DNA from: Thalassospira profundimaris
GTDB lineage: Bacteria > Pseudomonadota > Alphaproteobacteria > Rhodospirillales > Thalassospiraceae
Assembly (NCBI RefSeq): GCF_003326755.1
Contig: NZ_JPWH01000002.1
Location: 186,001-250,000, forward strand
Direction: 5' to 3'
DNA length: 64,000 nucleotides
This document shows positions 1 through 8,656 of this stretch, in pieces; position 1 is the first letter of the stretch; each line of letters begins with the position of its first letter. Below the pieces are notes generated by a model that searched no databases, had not been told where the DNA came from, and saw nothing but the letters and a program-made list of their open reading frames with translations. The translations under genes were made by a program, and so were the position numbers.

Positions 1-517
1 TGCTGTTTGCCAGCATCATGACCGGAATGGTACCGGGGCCTGCCAGCTCGGCTAGGAATTCCGTATGGCCGGGGTGGCTGAAACCTGCCTGGTATAGTGC
101 ACTTTTTTGAATGGGATTGGTGACAACGGCGGATGCAGTCCCTTTGCGGGTGAGGTCAACTGCTGTTTTGATGCTGTCAATGACCATGTAGGCCGTTTTG
201 GCAGCCGCGACACCAGGAATGACGGCAGCACCATTATCGGCGATTTCAAGGACGGGAAGACCGTTTGCGAAGTGATCGCTCGTTTGGCTGATGTCGCTGA
301 CGGGAATGAGTGGCACATCATAGGCCAATATATCGGCATATTGTGCGATGATGCGGGCCGGGGCAATCAGGCAAAAGGGCAGCATGTCGCTGCCCTGATG
401 TGCTGATGTTTTGCTTGCATTCTGATAGGCCTGCCAGGCCTTCAATGCGAGTTCCGGGCCAATGCCGCCAGGATCGCCAAGGGTCATTGCCAGTGGTTTT
501 GGCTGTTTGTGTGCCAT
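1..517 (-). CDS. pdxA: 4-hydroxythreonine-4-phosphate dehydrogenase, 3' end cut by window edge
   Basis: PdxA oxidises 4-phosphohydroxy-L-threonine in the DXP-dependent route to pyridoxal 5'-phosphate, in the cytoplasm. Only the first 172 residues are present; the gene runs off the left edge. Family signatures seen are MTLGDPGGIGPE at residues 11-22, TNPIQK at 133-138 and GHTEFLA at 150-156 (metal- and substrate-binding segments of the family). The start is the ATG ending at 517. It lies 38 nt after the surA stop on the same strand, so it is probably the last visible gene of the lptF-lptG-lptD-surA-pdxA operon, an order common in alphaproteobacteria, where rsmA (ksgA) often follows. No damage is visible in the part present. 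Confidence 0.95.
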   Translation of the reverse strand, partial: MAHKQPKPLAMTLGDPGGIGPELALKAWQAYQNASKTSAHQGSDMLPFCLIAPARIIAQYADILAYDVPLIPVSDISQTSDHFANGLPVLEIADNGAAVIPGVAAAKTAYMVIDSIKTAVDLTRKGTASAVVTNPIQKSALYQAGFSHPGHTEFLAELAGPGTIPVMMLANS

Positions 518-555
518 TGGCGGTCTCGCATAAGGTTGGGTATCTGCCAGATATG

Positions 556-1833
556 TCAGATACGGATATCAATAAAGGCTTCGCGGCGCAGTTCGCGCAA
601 TTTGCGACGGGCGGCAATTTCAAGGCGTTCCATCAGCAGGCGGTTGTGAATGGTATCACGGTCGGGCAGGGTGCTTTTGACCGTTTTGCCACACAGCATG
701 ACGACAAGTGCACCACCATCAACACGAATCACATTCGATGTTTCCCCGTCTTTAAGCTGGCTTACAGCCGTTGCGACGGTGCCGGAAAGCTCCTGTGGTG
801 ATATGCCTTTGGTTCGGCCGCTAAGATCCGAGCCCAGATCAACCGCGATTTTGGCCATATCTTCGCAGCTTTTGGCTGTTTCGCGTGCATTTTGCAAAAT
901 GCCGACTTTGGTACGGATTTCGTCAGACGAGGCGTTTTGTGAAATGGGGACGTAAAGCTGATAAAGATCAAGTTTGATGTCCCGGTCCGCATCGGTGTCG
1001 CCTTTTGCGCGATCAAGCAGTTTCAGAATGTAGTACCCCCGGACGGTCCGGATGGGTTGGCTGATTTGGCCCGGTTGCATTTTGTTAATGGCATCTTCCA
1101 GCGTACTGTCCATTTCACCGGCTGACATCCAGCCAAGGTTGCCTCCGTTGGCCGCACTGGCATTGGCGGAAAACTGGCGCGCAAGGCCTTCAAAACTGGC
1201 ACCATTGCGCAGGGCACCGATGATTTTTTGGGCGTTGTCCAGAACCTTGTTTTCTTCCTGCGGGTTATCAATGGGCAGGAAAATTTCCTGAACATTGCTC
1301 CGCGGTTTGTCCTGGTTTCGTTTGATACGTTCCAGCACATCGTCAATTTCGCTTTCGGAAATTTCGATGTCACGGCGCATTGACCGCAGGACTTTTTGCC
1401 ACGCAATTTGCGGACGCAACTGGTCTTTAAGGGTTTCAAGCGGAATATTGTTGGCCTGAAGATAACGTTCCAGTCCCCCGGGCGGCATACCGGAATTTTG
1501 CTCTACGGCAGCAATGGCACGCTTCATATCGTCGTCAGAGACCGTAAAGCCAAGGCGCTTTGCCTCCTGCATCTGAAGGGTTTCGTCAATCAGCTGTTGC
1601 AGAATCTGGGGGATCATTTCCCGCCGGCGATCATCGGTAAGCTGGATATTCGATGTTGTTGCAACAAGTTTGAGACGGTCAATCAAATCGACCACGGAAA
1701 TCGGCTGGTCATTGACAACAGCAGCCAGACCGATGGTCGACTGGGCACGAGCCTGCCCCGCTGAAAAGGTTAACAGAACAACGCCAAGAAGCATCGCACA
1801 AAGCTGGAGCGGTCTGGAAATGTAAGGTCTCAT
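556..1833 (-). CDS. surA: Periplasmic chaperone / peptidyl-prolyl isomerase SurA
   Basis: SurA escorts unfolded outer-membrane beta-barrel proteins across the periplasm to the BAM complex. The 425-residue product starts with a Sec signal peptide (hydrophobic residues about 11-25, likely cut after ARA at 30). It continues with the SurA N-terminal chaperone region (about 31-165). A well-conserved parvulin domain follows at about 175-275, with the motifs NGGNLGW and GYYILKLLD. A second parvulin-like domain (about 280-390) is more divergent and may not be catalytic. Its start is 6 nt beyond the lptD stop, so the two are co-transcribed. That fits the function, since LptD is itself a SurA-dependent client in well-studied bacteria. 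Confidence 0.95.
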   Translation of the reverse strand: MRPYISRPLQLCAMLLGVVLLTFSAGQARAQSTIGLAAVVNDQPISVVDLIDRLKLVATTSNIQLTDDRRREMIPQILQQLIDETLQMQEAKRLGFTVSDDDMKRAIAAVEQNSGMPPGGLERYLQANNIPLETLKDQLRPQIAWQKVLRSMRRDIEISESEIDDVLERIKRNQDKPRSNVQEIFLPIDNPQEENKVLDNAQKIIGALRNGASFEGLARQFSANASAANGGNLGWMSAGEMDSTLEDAINKMQPGQISQPIRTVRGYYILKLLDRAKGDTDADRDIKLDLYQLYVPISQNASSDEIRTKVGILQNARETAKSCEDMAKIAVDLGSDLSGRTKGISPQELSGTVATAVSQLKDGETSNVIRVDGGALVVMLCGKTVKSTLPDRDTIHNRLLMERLEIAARRKLRELRREAFIDIRI

Positions 1834-1839
1834 ATTCTG

Positions 1840-4074
1840 TTAAAGTCCTGCTTGCGAGGCAAATTCGCCCAATGTCTTGAAGACGAGGCGGAACATGATT
1901 TCGTCAGACTGTCCAAGATCTTGATCCTGATAGAATGTCCGACGTACGCGTCCGTCAAAAATAAAGCACTCGTCTTCGTACTGAAACCCGATACCGTATT
2001 CAAGGGGGGAGCTGTTCCGATCCATATCAAAACGGCCATAACCATTGCCTGACCAGTGTTCATCGAATCTGCGTCTTGCGTTGAAATAAAATTCTTCGCG
2101 GTCGTTAAATTCTTCTGTTCCCGCATTTTCTGAAAGTTGCAGATAGCTAAGATCAAGGCGAACAATCTTTTCGTCCCCAACACTGGCCGACACTTGGTTG
2201 CGGCGTGCGGAAAAGTCATTGCTGTCCAGACGGAAACGGTAGGTCAGATCAACATACTGGTTCGGGGCAACCGTCAGGCGGCCAACATAGTCTGACAGGT
2301 GTTTGTCCAGGCCGGAGCCCTTAGCAAAGGTGTTATTGTCTTCCAGACGATAGCTTTGCCCAAACAGGGCGTTGGTATAGCCGCCATTTTGCCCGTAAAC
2401 GCCCCATTCAAGGCCATAACTTGCACGCAGGCCGTCTTCAATCTTGTCCAGGCCGCCATAACGGTCATGTGAAAACAGGTTAATGTCATCAAACTCGAAT
2501 GACTGCGAGTCTTCGTTCGGGATTTCGTCGGGATTACCGCCGTTGGGAGACCAGGCGACCATGGCGATCGGCTTGATAACCTGATGATAGCCACCCTCAT
2601 CACGAACAAAGGGCATGTTCCAGTCAATGGCAACGAGCGGGACGGTGCGCCCGGCATAGCCTGTATAATCGGATTGCCCGCTGCGGGTTACATTATTGAC
2701 CAGATAGCTGTCGCCGCGTAACGAAAGCGTAAGTTTTGTCACATCCCCATAATCGCTGATATGCGGCATTTCCCAGCCGACTTTGCCCGACAGGCGGTTG
2801 GAATCCGCCCCCGTGCGCCGAGACAGCGACAGGGCATCAAGATCCAGCGTGGTATAGGCGCCGTTTGCATCTGGAGATGTGCGGGCATGATACTGGGCGT
2901 GCGGAAGCACCAGCGGGCTGGTAGCGCGGCTGTCTTCCTCCTTTAACCCCTGAAAATAATACCCGTCGATCCGGCCGTAATTTTGGGCGGTAAAATGTTC
3001 GGTAAACAGATTGGATGTCAGGACCGAGGGTGAACCGAAGCCATACCGCGACATGTAGGTTTTGCTTGACGCCTGTTCGGCATCAAAGCCCCAGCGCCAG
3101 TTTTTGTCGATATCAAAACGCCCGGTCGCGTCGATATGGCCCTGCCAGCCGTCATCTCCGCCATCGGTGAGACTGTCGACAATATTCAGATTGCCGGTAT
3201 CAAATTTGCGCCGGTAATCGGATGAAAGAATCGCGCCTTTTTTGGCGGTGATAATGGGGGTTACGGTGAGGTCACTGGATTTGTCGATGGCCCAGTAATA
3301 GGGCAATTCAAAGCGTGGCCCGACATAGCTGGTGCTGCCAAAGGAGGGCGCAAGAAAACCCGAGCGACGTTTGACTGTCGGGTCGGGATGGCTGAAATAC
3401 GGGCTGTACAAAACGGGAATGCCCTCGAATTCGAGACGGGCATCTTTATATTCAATGCTTTGGCCCTTTTGGTCATGGATCACGCGGGCAGCCTTGATCC
3501 GCCAGAGCGGCGGTTCATCCGGGTTATCCTTGCATACGTTACAGGGCGAATAGACCGCTTTTGCCAGTTCGGTAAAGTTGCCGGCACTGCGGCGTGCGCC
3601 AACACCGGCAAGCCGGGTGTGGTCGTCAAGAAGGACGTAAATATCCTTGACGATACCTTCCTTGAAGTCGCCGGTCAGTTCGATGTAATTGGCAAAAATG
3701 ACTTCCCCGTTCGGTTGCAGCATTTTGACATTGCCCGACGCCGAAACGATGTCCTTGGTCATGTCATAGCTGACCGTATCGGCCATCAGAACCTGATTAT
3801 CGCGCGAGATTTCGACATTACCACGCGCCGTAACGGTTTTCAGATCCTCGCTATAGTCAACTTCATCGGCAGAAAACAGCAACGGATCTTCCTTTTGATC
3901 GGAATTCGTGCCGTTTTTGCTGTTACCGTCATCGTGCGTTTTTGCACTCACACCTGGTTTATTTGCGTCTGTTTCCTGGGCATGAGAGATCCCCGGTATC
4001 GCCAGTGTCGCGATTCCCCCGATCAGACCCCATACAGCCAATGCTTTCAGACTTCCCCCTGACAAGTCCGCCAT
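1840..4074 (-). CDS. lptD: LPS-assembly outer-membrane protein LptD
   Basis: LptD, with LptE, inserts lipopolysaccharide into the outer leaflet of the outer membrane. The 744-residue protein begins with a signal peptide (hydrophobic stretch about 10-30, ending SHAQ). An LptA/OstA-like periplasmic jellyroll follows at about 65-180, then a long C-terminal beta-barrel with alternating aromatic strands. A CNVC cysteine pair lies after the jellyroll, and a lone Cys in DEC lies close to the C-terminus. Together these could form the inter-domain disulfide known for LptD. The gene sits 4 nt after lptG and 6 nt before surA, so one transcript would make the permeases, the translocon and its chaperone. 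Confidence 0.95.
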   Translation of the reverse strand: MADLSGGSLKALAVWGLIGGIATLAIPGISHAQETDANKPGVSAKTHDDGNSKNGTNSDQKEDPLLFSADEVDYSEDLKTVTARGNVEISRDNQVLMADTVSYDMTKDIVSASGNVKMLQPNGEVIFANYIELTGDFKEGIVKDIYVLLDDHTRLAGVGARRSAGNFTELAKAVYSPCNVCKDNPDEPPLWRIKAARVIHDQKGQSIEYKDARLEFEGIPVLYSPYFSHPDPTVKRRSGFLAPSFGSTSYVGPRFELPYYWAIDKSSDLTVTPIITAKKGAILSSDYRRKFDTGNLNIVDSLTDGGDDGWQGHIDATGRFDIDKNWRWGFDAEQASSKTYMSRYGFGSPSVLTSNLFTEHFTAQNYGRIDGYYFQGLKEEDSRATSPLVLPHAQYHARTSPDANGAYTTLDLDALSLSRRTGADSNRLSGKVGWEMPHISDYGDVTKLTLSLRGDSYLVNNVTRSGQSDYTGYAGRTVPLVAIDWNMPFVRDEGGYHQVIKPIAMVAWSPNGGNPDEIPNEDSQSFEFDDINLFSHDRYGGLDKIEDGLRASYGLEWGVYGQNGGYTNALFGQSYRLEDNNTFAKGSGLDKHLSDYVGRLTVAPNQYVDLTYRFRLDSNDFSARRNQVSASVGDEKIVRLDLSYLQLSENAGTEEFNDREEFYFNARRRFDEHWSGNGYGRFDMDRNSSPLEYGIGFQYEDECFIFDGRVRRTFYQDQDLGQSDEIMFRLVFKTLGEFASQAGL

Positions 4075-4078
4075 CTAG

Positions 4079-5182
4079 TTAGCCATCCTCCAGATGTAAC
4101 AGTGTCGATATCCCCAGCAGAGCGGAAATGCCGGCTGGTGCCCAAGCTGCCAGTGCCGGGGGCAAGCCCCCTGAAACGCCCAATGCAGAAGCAACGTCGG
4201 TAAAGAAATACAACAGAAAACCCGTGGTAACACCACCCCCGATAACAAGAGAAACCCGTCGGCGTCGAGAAAATTTAAGACAAAAAGCCGCCGCAATGAG
4301 AACCATCGCACATAAAAGTAACGGTCTTGATAACAGGCTGTTGAAATGAATGAGGTGCCGTCTTGCATTGAAACCGGCATGTTCGAGCAGGTTGATGAAC
4401 GGCTTGAGGTCCCAGAAAGACATTGTATCGGGGGAGGCGAAACTGTCCTGGATCTTGCGCACCGTCAGATTTGTTGGCAATTCCAGATCTTTGGCAAATG
4501 TACTTTTCTGGCCGGGTATGAAGCTCCAGGCGTCGTAGAAATGCCAAAGGCCCGGTGTCAGTACCGCCCGTGCCGCGTCGATCCGCGAGGTAAAATCGTC
4601 CAGGTTTTCAAAACGGAAGACGGTAACATTGCGCAGGTCAATGCGGTTTTCCTGCTGCGAATGAATGGTGCGCGCATAGATAACCGCCTGCCCGTTTTGT
4701 GTGCCCTGGCGCAGCCAAAGGCCACTGGATGACAAATTCATCACACTCGAAACACCCTTGAGATACCGGGAATCGAGTTTTTCATATTTTTGCAGCAGAA
4801 TTGACGAAAGCGGGTTTAAGGCCGTGATTTGAAGGGTGCCAAGCAAAAAGGCACACAGAAGCGGCGGCAATAGAAATTGCCAGGCGGAAACCCCCGCAGC
4901 GCGGGTGACAACCAGTTCCTGATTCCCCGTCAGTTTCCAGAACGAATACATCGATCCAAACAGCACACCAAAGGGCAGAACTTTTTCCGTCATGAACGGA
5001 ATGCGCGACAGCGCCATTTGGATGATGATACCGATCGTCGCATCCGGCCGGGTGCTTGCGCGGCGCAGAAGTTCGATCAGATCGCCAATAAAAATAAGCC
5101 CAACCAGCAAAACCAGAATGGCAAGGATCGAAAACAGGACATGGCGTCCGAAATACCAGGTCAGAAGGGGAGAGATCCTCAT
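4079..5182 (-). CDS. lptG: LPS export ABC transporter permease LptG
   Basis: LptG is one of the two inner-membrane permeases of the LptB2FG transporter that extracts LPS from the inner membrane. The 367-residue protein shows the YjgP/YjgQ layout: a first TM helix near residues 15-35, helices near 50-75 and 95-120, a periplasmic beta-jellyroll (about 130-270), and three C-terminal helices (about 285-360). It starts with MRISPLLTWYFGRHVLFS, typical of the amphipathic N-terminal helix. Its ATG overlaps the lptF stop by 4 nt (ATGA), so translation is likely coupled. LptD follows 4 nt after its stop. LptB, LptA and LptC are not in the window. Confidence 0.94.
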   Translation of the reverse strand: MRISPLLTWYFGRHVLFSILAILVLLVGLIFIGDLIELLRRASTRPDATIGIIIQMALSRIPFMTEKVLPFGVLFGSMYSFWKLTGNQELVVTRAAGVSAWQFLLPPLLCAFLLGTLQITALNPLSSILLQKYEKLDSRYLKGVSSVMNLSSSGLWLRQGTQNGQAVIYARTIHSQQENRIDLRNVTVFRFENLDDFTSRIDAARAVLTPGLWHFYDAWSFIPGQKSTFAKDLELPTNLTVRKIQDSFASPDTMSFWDLKPFINLLEHAGFNARRHLIHFNSLLSRPLLLCAMVLIAAAFCLKFSRRRRVSLVIGGGVTTGFLLYFFTDVASALGVSGGLPPALAAWAPAGISALLGISTLLHLEDG

Positions 5183-6312
5183 GAGGCGGACCCTTCTTCC
5201 TGACGATCTTTTCCGGCCGCGCGGGCCAGCGTTATTTTGGGGCCGCGCAAGGTCCAGTACATTCCGCCAATAATGGGAATTAACACATTAAGATACATGA
5301 GTATAATAAAGGCAGGGTTTTTTGCCGCCAGGTTCTTAAGCGCGATCGCGGCGGCCTCGCTGCCGATCATCAGGGCGATGGCAATTAACAGACGGGAATG
5401 CTGGGTCCGGCGTGAAAAACTGCCCGAAACCAGAACTGCCAGTGCCAAGGAGGCGAAGCCTATGGCATAGAGTGGCGAAATCAGTCTTTCATGTCCCTCG
5501 GCACGGTATTTGCGAATATCCTGTGGTTGAATATCGGGCGGGTCAGCGGTAAGCAGGTTGCTGACACTGCGTTCGCGCGCCTCGAGATACCGAAGGGATG
5601 GGTCGTCAACATCCTCTGCAATATCAACGGCATAGCGGTCAAAATACAGGATCGACATGGTGCCGTCCTGGGTGTTCACTTCCTGCCGGTTGCCATCGAG
5701 CAGCACAATACGCGGGCCTTTATCGGTGCGCACAAGCGCCCCATGCTTTGCCATCATCGTACTTTGTGCCTTGGGGTTGCGGGCATCGTGAACCAGAATA
5801 CCCATCAGCTCGTTATCCTGCCCGACTTCGCGCACATAGATTGTCAATCCGTCAATATCGGTGAAGCTGCCTTCCTGCAACAACACGGACGAATAATCGT
5901 TCCGGATGGTATATTGCAGTTGCTTGAATTGACGATAGCTATAGGGAAGATAATAGAGCGTTAAGAAATACCCCACAGCGGCCACACAGACCGACAGGAT
6001 AATGGCCGGTTTTGCCAGCGCCCACTGGCTTAACCCGGCAGACCGCATCACGATCAGTTCGCGATCCTGGATCAGCTTGTTATAGGTGAACACCACCACG
6101 AAAAACAAAGCGATGGGGAGAATGATCGTGAGGAAACTGGGCAAAAGCAGGGAGGTCAAATGCAAAAAGACCGAAATCGACAGACCCCGGTTTACAATCA
6201 TTTCCACGAAACGCAGGCTTTGCGACAGCCAAATGACACAGAGCAGGCCCAGTGTCACAAAAACCATCATGATAAGCTGCTGTTTGAGCATATATCGGGT
6301 CAAGCGATTCAT
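5179..6312 (-). CDS. lptF: LPS export ABC transporter permease LptF
   Basis: LptF is the partner permease of LptG. The 377-residue protein begins MNRLTRYMLKQQLIMMVFVT and has three N-terminal TM helices, a periplasmic jellyroll (about 130-265) and three C-terminal helices, as expected for the family. It heads the five-gene operon. No Shine-Dalgarno sequence is visible before the ATG. A TATAAT hexamer on the minus strand (6325 to 6320) ends 7 nt before the start codon, which would put transcription initiation at or next to the A of ATG. The message could therefore be leaderless, although the matching -35 region is weak. Confidence 0.94.
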   Translation of the reverse strand: MNRLTRYMLKQQLIMMVFVTLGLLCVIWLSQSLRFVEMIVNRGLSISVFLHLTSLLLPSFLTIILPIALFFVVVFTYNKLIQDRELIVMRSAGLSQWALAKPAIILSVCVAAVGYFLTLYYLPYSYRQFKQLQYTIRNDYSSVLLQEGSFTDIDGLTIYVREVGQDNELMGILVHDARNPKAQSTMMAKHGALVRTDKGPRIVLLDGNRQEVNTQDGTMSILYFDRYAVDIAEDVDDPSLRYLEARERSVSNLLTADPPDIQPQDIRKYRAEGHERLISPLYAIGFASLALAVLVSGSFSRRTQHSRLLIAIALMIGSEAAAIALKNLAAKNPAFIILMYLNVLIPIIGGMYWTLRGPKITLARAAGKDRQEEGSAS

Positions 6313-6463
6313 CGGGCGGATTATAGAGAAGCCGATAAAAACAGAAACAGGAAATTGACCGAAAATTTCCGTATTTTTTCGTATTCGTCAAATTGAAGGC
6401 TTGCCAATAACAATTGGCTTGATTTTCAATCTCTTATTGCCTGAAAAGCCGCATTCGAGCAAG

Positions 6464-6517
6464 AGGCCCGCCCTTGCCCAGGGCGGAAATTCAACCGCAA
6501 CGGCAAATGGCGGGCCT
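6464..6517. terminator. Nested inverted repeats between the acyl-CoA dehydrogenase and lptF genes (possible terminator)
   Basis: A 7-bp perfect hairpin (CCGCCCT at 6468-6474 with AGGGCGG at 6480-6486) sits inside a wider 9-bp inverted repeat (AGGCCCGCC at 6464-6472 with GGCGGGCCT at 6509-6517). The two pairings exclude each other. It lies just after the minus-strand dehydrogenase stop, where a terminator is expected, but there is no T-tract on that strand, so the role is unsure. Confidence 0.35.
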
Positions 6518-6532
6518 GATACTGCCTGCTCG

Positions 6533-8323
6533 TTAACCGGCTGTAAAGCCGGTTTCAATTTCTGTCAAAATGCGATCAGCCAGCGGAATCGTATCTGGGG
6601 TGAGGGCATAATGGATTTGTGCCTGCAGCATTTCGCATTCCGGTACAATTTGACTGAGATAGAACACAACAGACGCCCGCTTGCGGTTGGCAAAAGCGTC
6701 TGAAAAACTGTGATCGTCATTGTCAAGTGCCGCGCCAGACCTGAGCATGAGCCAGCCGCCACAAACAACGGCAAAAAGCCGCAAAAAGGGGCTCGCCACG
6801 GTTTGGGCGCGGTTATGATCATCGGCACATTGATCCAGGATCAACGCGACAGAAGTTTTTAGATGCTCAATTGCTATGCCAAGGGCACTGGCGTTTGCAC
6901 TATTGCCAATATCGGCCTTCATTGTGCGGATCAGATCAAGTGCGGCGGTGCCTTTGTCGCGTAAAAGCTTGCGCCCGATCAGGTCAATGGCCTGAATGCC
7001 GTTGGTGCCCTCATAGATTGGCGCAATGCGGGCATCGCGCAGATGCTGGGCGGCCCCTGTTTCCTCGATAAAGCCCATTCCGCCATGCACCTGAATACCG
7101 AGCGAGGCATTTTCCACACCAAGATCGGTCGCCCAGGCCTTGATCATGGGGATCAGAAGGTCAGCACGGGCCTGTGCCTTGCGAGATGTGCTGCCATCTT
7201 GATGATGGTGGGCAATGTCGATCTGCTTGGCGGCATAAAGTGCCATCATGCGTGCCGCTTCGGTGCTGGCACGCATACGAAGCAGCATACGGGCAATATC
7301 GGGATGATACAGAATGGGGCAGGGGGTGCCGGTGGCATCGCGCCCCTGTATCCGTGTTCTGGCATACGCCAGTGCCTGCTGATAGGCGCGTTCCCCAATC
7401 GCAATACCCTGTTGGCCCACGGCAAGGCGGGCATTGTTCATCATGGTGAACATGGCGGCGAGGCCCTGGCCTTCTTCGCCAACAAGGTAGCCAACAGCCC
7501 CGTCATGGTCGCCAAAGGTTAAAACGGCGGTGGGGCTGGCATGAATGCCCAGCTTATGTTCCAGTGACACCACATGGACATCGTTGCGTTCACCAATCGT
7601 GCCGTTTTCGTCGCACAGGAATTTGGGCACGATAAAAAGCGAAATGCCTTTAACGCCAGCCGGGGCCTCCGGGGTGCGGGCCAAAACCAGATGAACGATA
7701 TTTTCGGTCAGATCATGATCGCCATAGGTAATGAATATTTTTTGCCCGCGAATACGCCAGGTGCCGGTGCCGTCGGGTTCCGCACGGGTTCGTATTTGTG
7801 CCAGATCAGAACCTGCCTGGGGTTCGGTCAGGTTCATGGTGCCGGTCCATTCGCCGGAAATCAGCCGGGTCAGATAAAGCTCTTTTTGGGCTGTTGAGCC
7901 ATGCGTGGTCAGAAGTTCAATCGCACCGGCGGTGAGCATCGGGCACAAGGCAAAGGCCATATTGGCGGAATGCCAAAATTCGGCAACGGCAGCGCCGAGC
8001 ACAAGCGGCAATCCCATGCCGCCATGTTCGGGATCGGCGGAAATACCCTGCCAGCCACCTTCCTGAAACAGTTTATAGGCGTCTTGCCAGCCATCCGGCG
8101 TTTTGACAGTGCCGTCTGGTTGTAAATGGGCCCCTTGTGTGTCGCCGGTTCTGTTTAGGGGCGCAAGATGGTTTGCAGCCAGTTTGCCCGCTTCATCAAG
8201 AATGGCGTCAATGGTTTCGGGTGTGGCGTCGGCAAAGGCCGGAATGTCGGCGATATGATCCAGGCCGATGACGTGACGAAGAATGAACCGTATATCATCA
8301 ATGGGTGGCGAATAGTCGGTCAT
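6533..8323 (-). CDS. Acyl-CoA dehydrogenase, DmdC-like family with C-terminal extension
   Basis: This is a FAD-dependent acyl-CoA dehydrogenase that introduces an alpha-beta double bond into an acyl-CoA and passes electrons to ETF. At 596 residues it is much longer than a standard 380-residue enzyme. It has the layout of the DmdC / 3-(methylthio)propanoyl-CoA dehydrogenase-like group: N-terminal helical domain, middle beta domain (TEPQAGSDLAQIRT near 165-180 and KIFITYGDHD near 195-205), C-terminal helical domain, then an extra domain of about 120 residues. The catalytic base is the Glu in IAPIYEGTNGIQ. It stands alone, without the demethylase or CoA ligase expected for DMSP breakdown, so the substrate cannot be named. 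A medium or modified acyl-CoA is as likely. Confidence 0.88.
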   Translation of the reverse strand: MTDYSPPIDDIRFILRHVIGLDHIADIPAFADATPETIDAILDEAGKLAANHLAPLNRTGDTQGAHLQPDGTVKTPDGWQDAYKLFQEGGWQGISADPEHGGMGLPLVLGAAVAEFWHSANMAFALCPMLTAGAIELLTTHGSTAQKELYLTRLISGEWTGTMNLTEPQAGSDLAQIRTRAEPDGTGTWRIRGQKIFITYGDHDLTENIVHLVLARTPEAPAGVKGISLFIVPKFLCDENGTIGERNDVHVVSLEHKLGIHASPTAVLTFGDHDGAVGYLVGEEGQGLAAMFTMMNNARLAVGQQGIAIGERAYQQALAYARTRIQGRDATGTPCPILYHPDIARMLLRMRASTEAARMMALYAAKQIDIAHHHQDGSTSRKAQARADLLIPMIKAWATDLGVENASLGIQVHGGMGFIEETGAAQHLRDARIAPIYEGTNGIQAIDLIGRKLLRDKGTAALDLIRTMKADIGNSANASALGIAIEHLKTSVALILDQCADDHNRAQTVASPFLRLFAVVCGGWLMLRSGAALDNDDHSFSDAFANRKRASVVFYLSQIVPECEMLQAQIHYALTPDTIPLADRILTEIETGFTAG

Positions 8324-8656
8324 GAATTATGACGTCTCCCTAATAGTAGTGAGGCGCCCGCTCGGATGTGCCACGATCTTTTGCCGGGCATCATTTGTTC
8401 GGGGTAGCATAATCAAGCCGGGGGCGGAATTCGAGTCCATATTGTCGCGGCAGGAACAATTCCGTCAATTTGCCGGGCTGTATTTGCCAAGGCCGATTTA
8501 TTTTTCGCTGTGATCAGCCTATATATATTGTCTTATCGCAATCGGAATATATCTGTTTTTGGGACAAAGCCCCGAAATGCGGGCCTTCGGGTCGTGATTG
8601 CGCGGTGAAGAATATAACGACTGTTACGATTTAAACTTGATGACAAGGAGCCTGCG
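8324..8656. other. Divergent promoter region, no gene recognised
   Basis: A 333-bp gap separates the divergent dehydrogenase and protease genes. It holds an AT-rich inverted repeat (ATATATT at 8523-8529 with AATATAT at 8546-8552). It also holds a GC-rich hairpin further on (CCCGAA around 8571 with TTCGGG around 8587). Short open frames here have no ribosome site or family likeness. The segment presumably carries both promoters, but I cannot place them firmly. Confidence 0.4.

Noticed and set aside
8322-8513. A 63-codon plus-strand frame just upstream of the protease gene
   Set aside because: It starts at the divergent gene's own ATG region, has no ribosome site and no family likeness.
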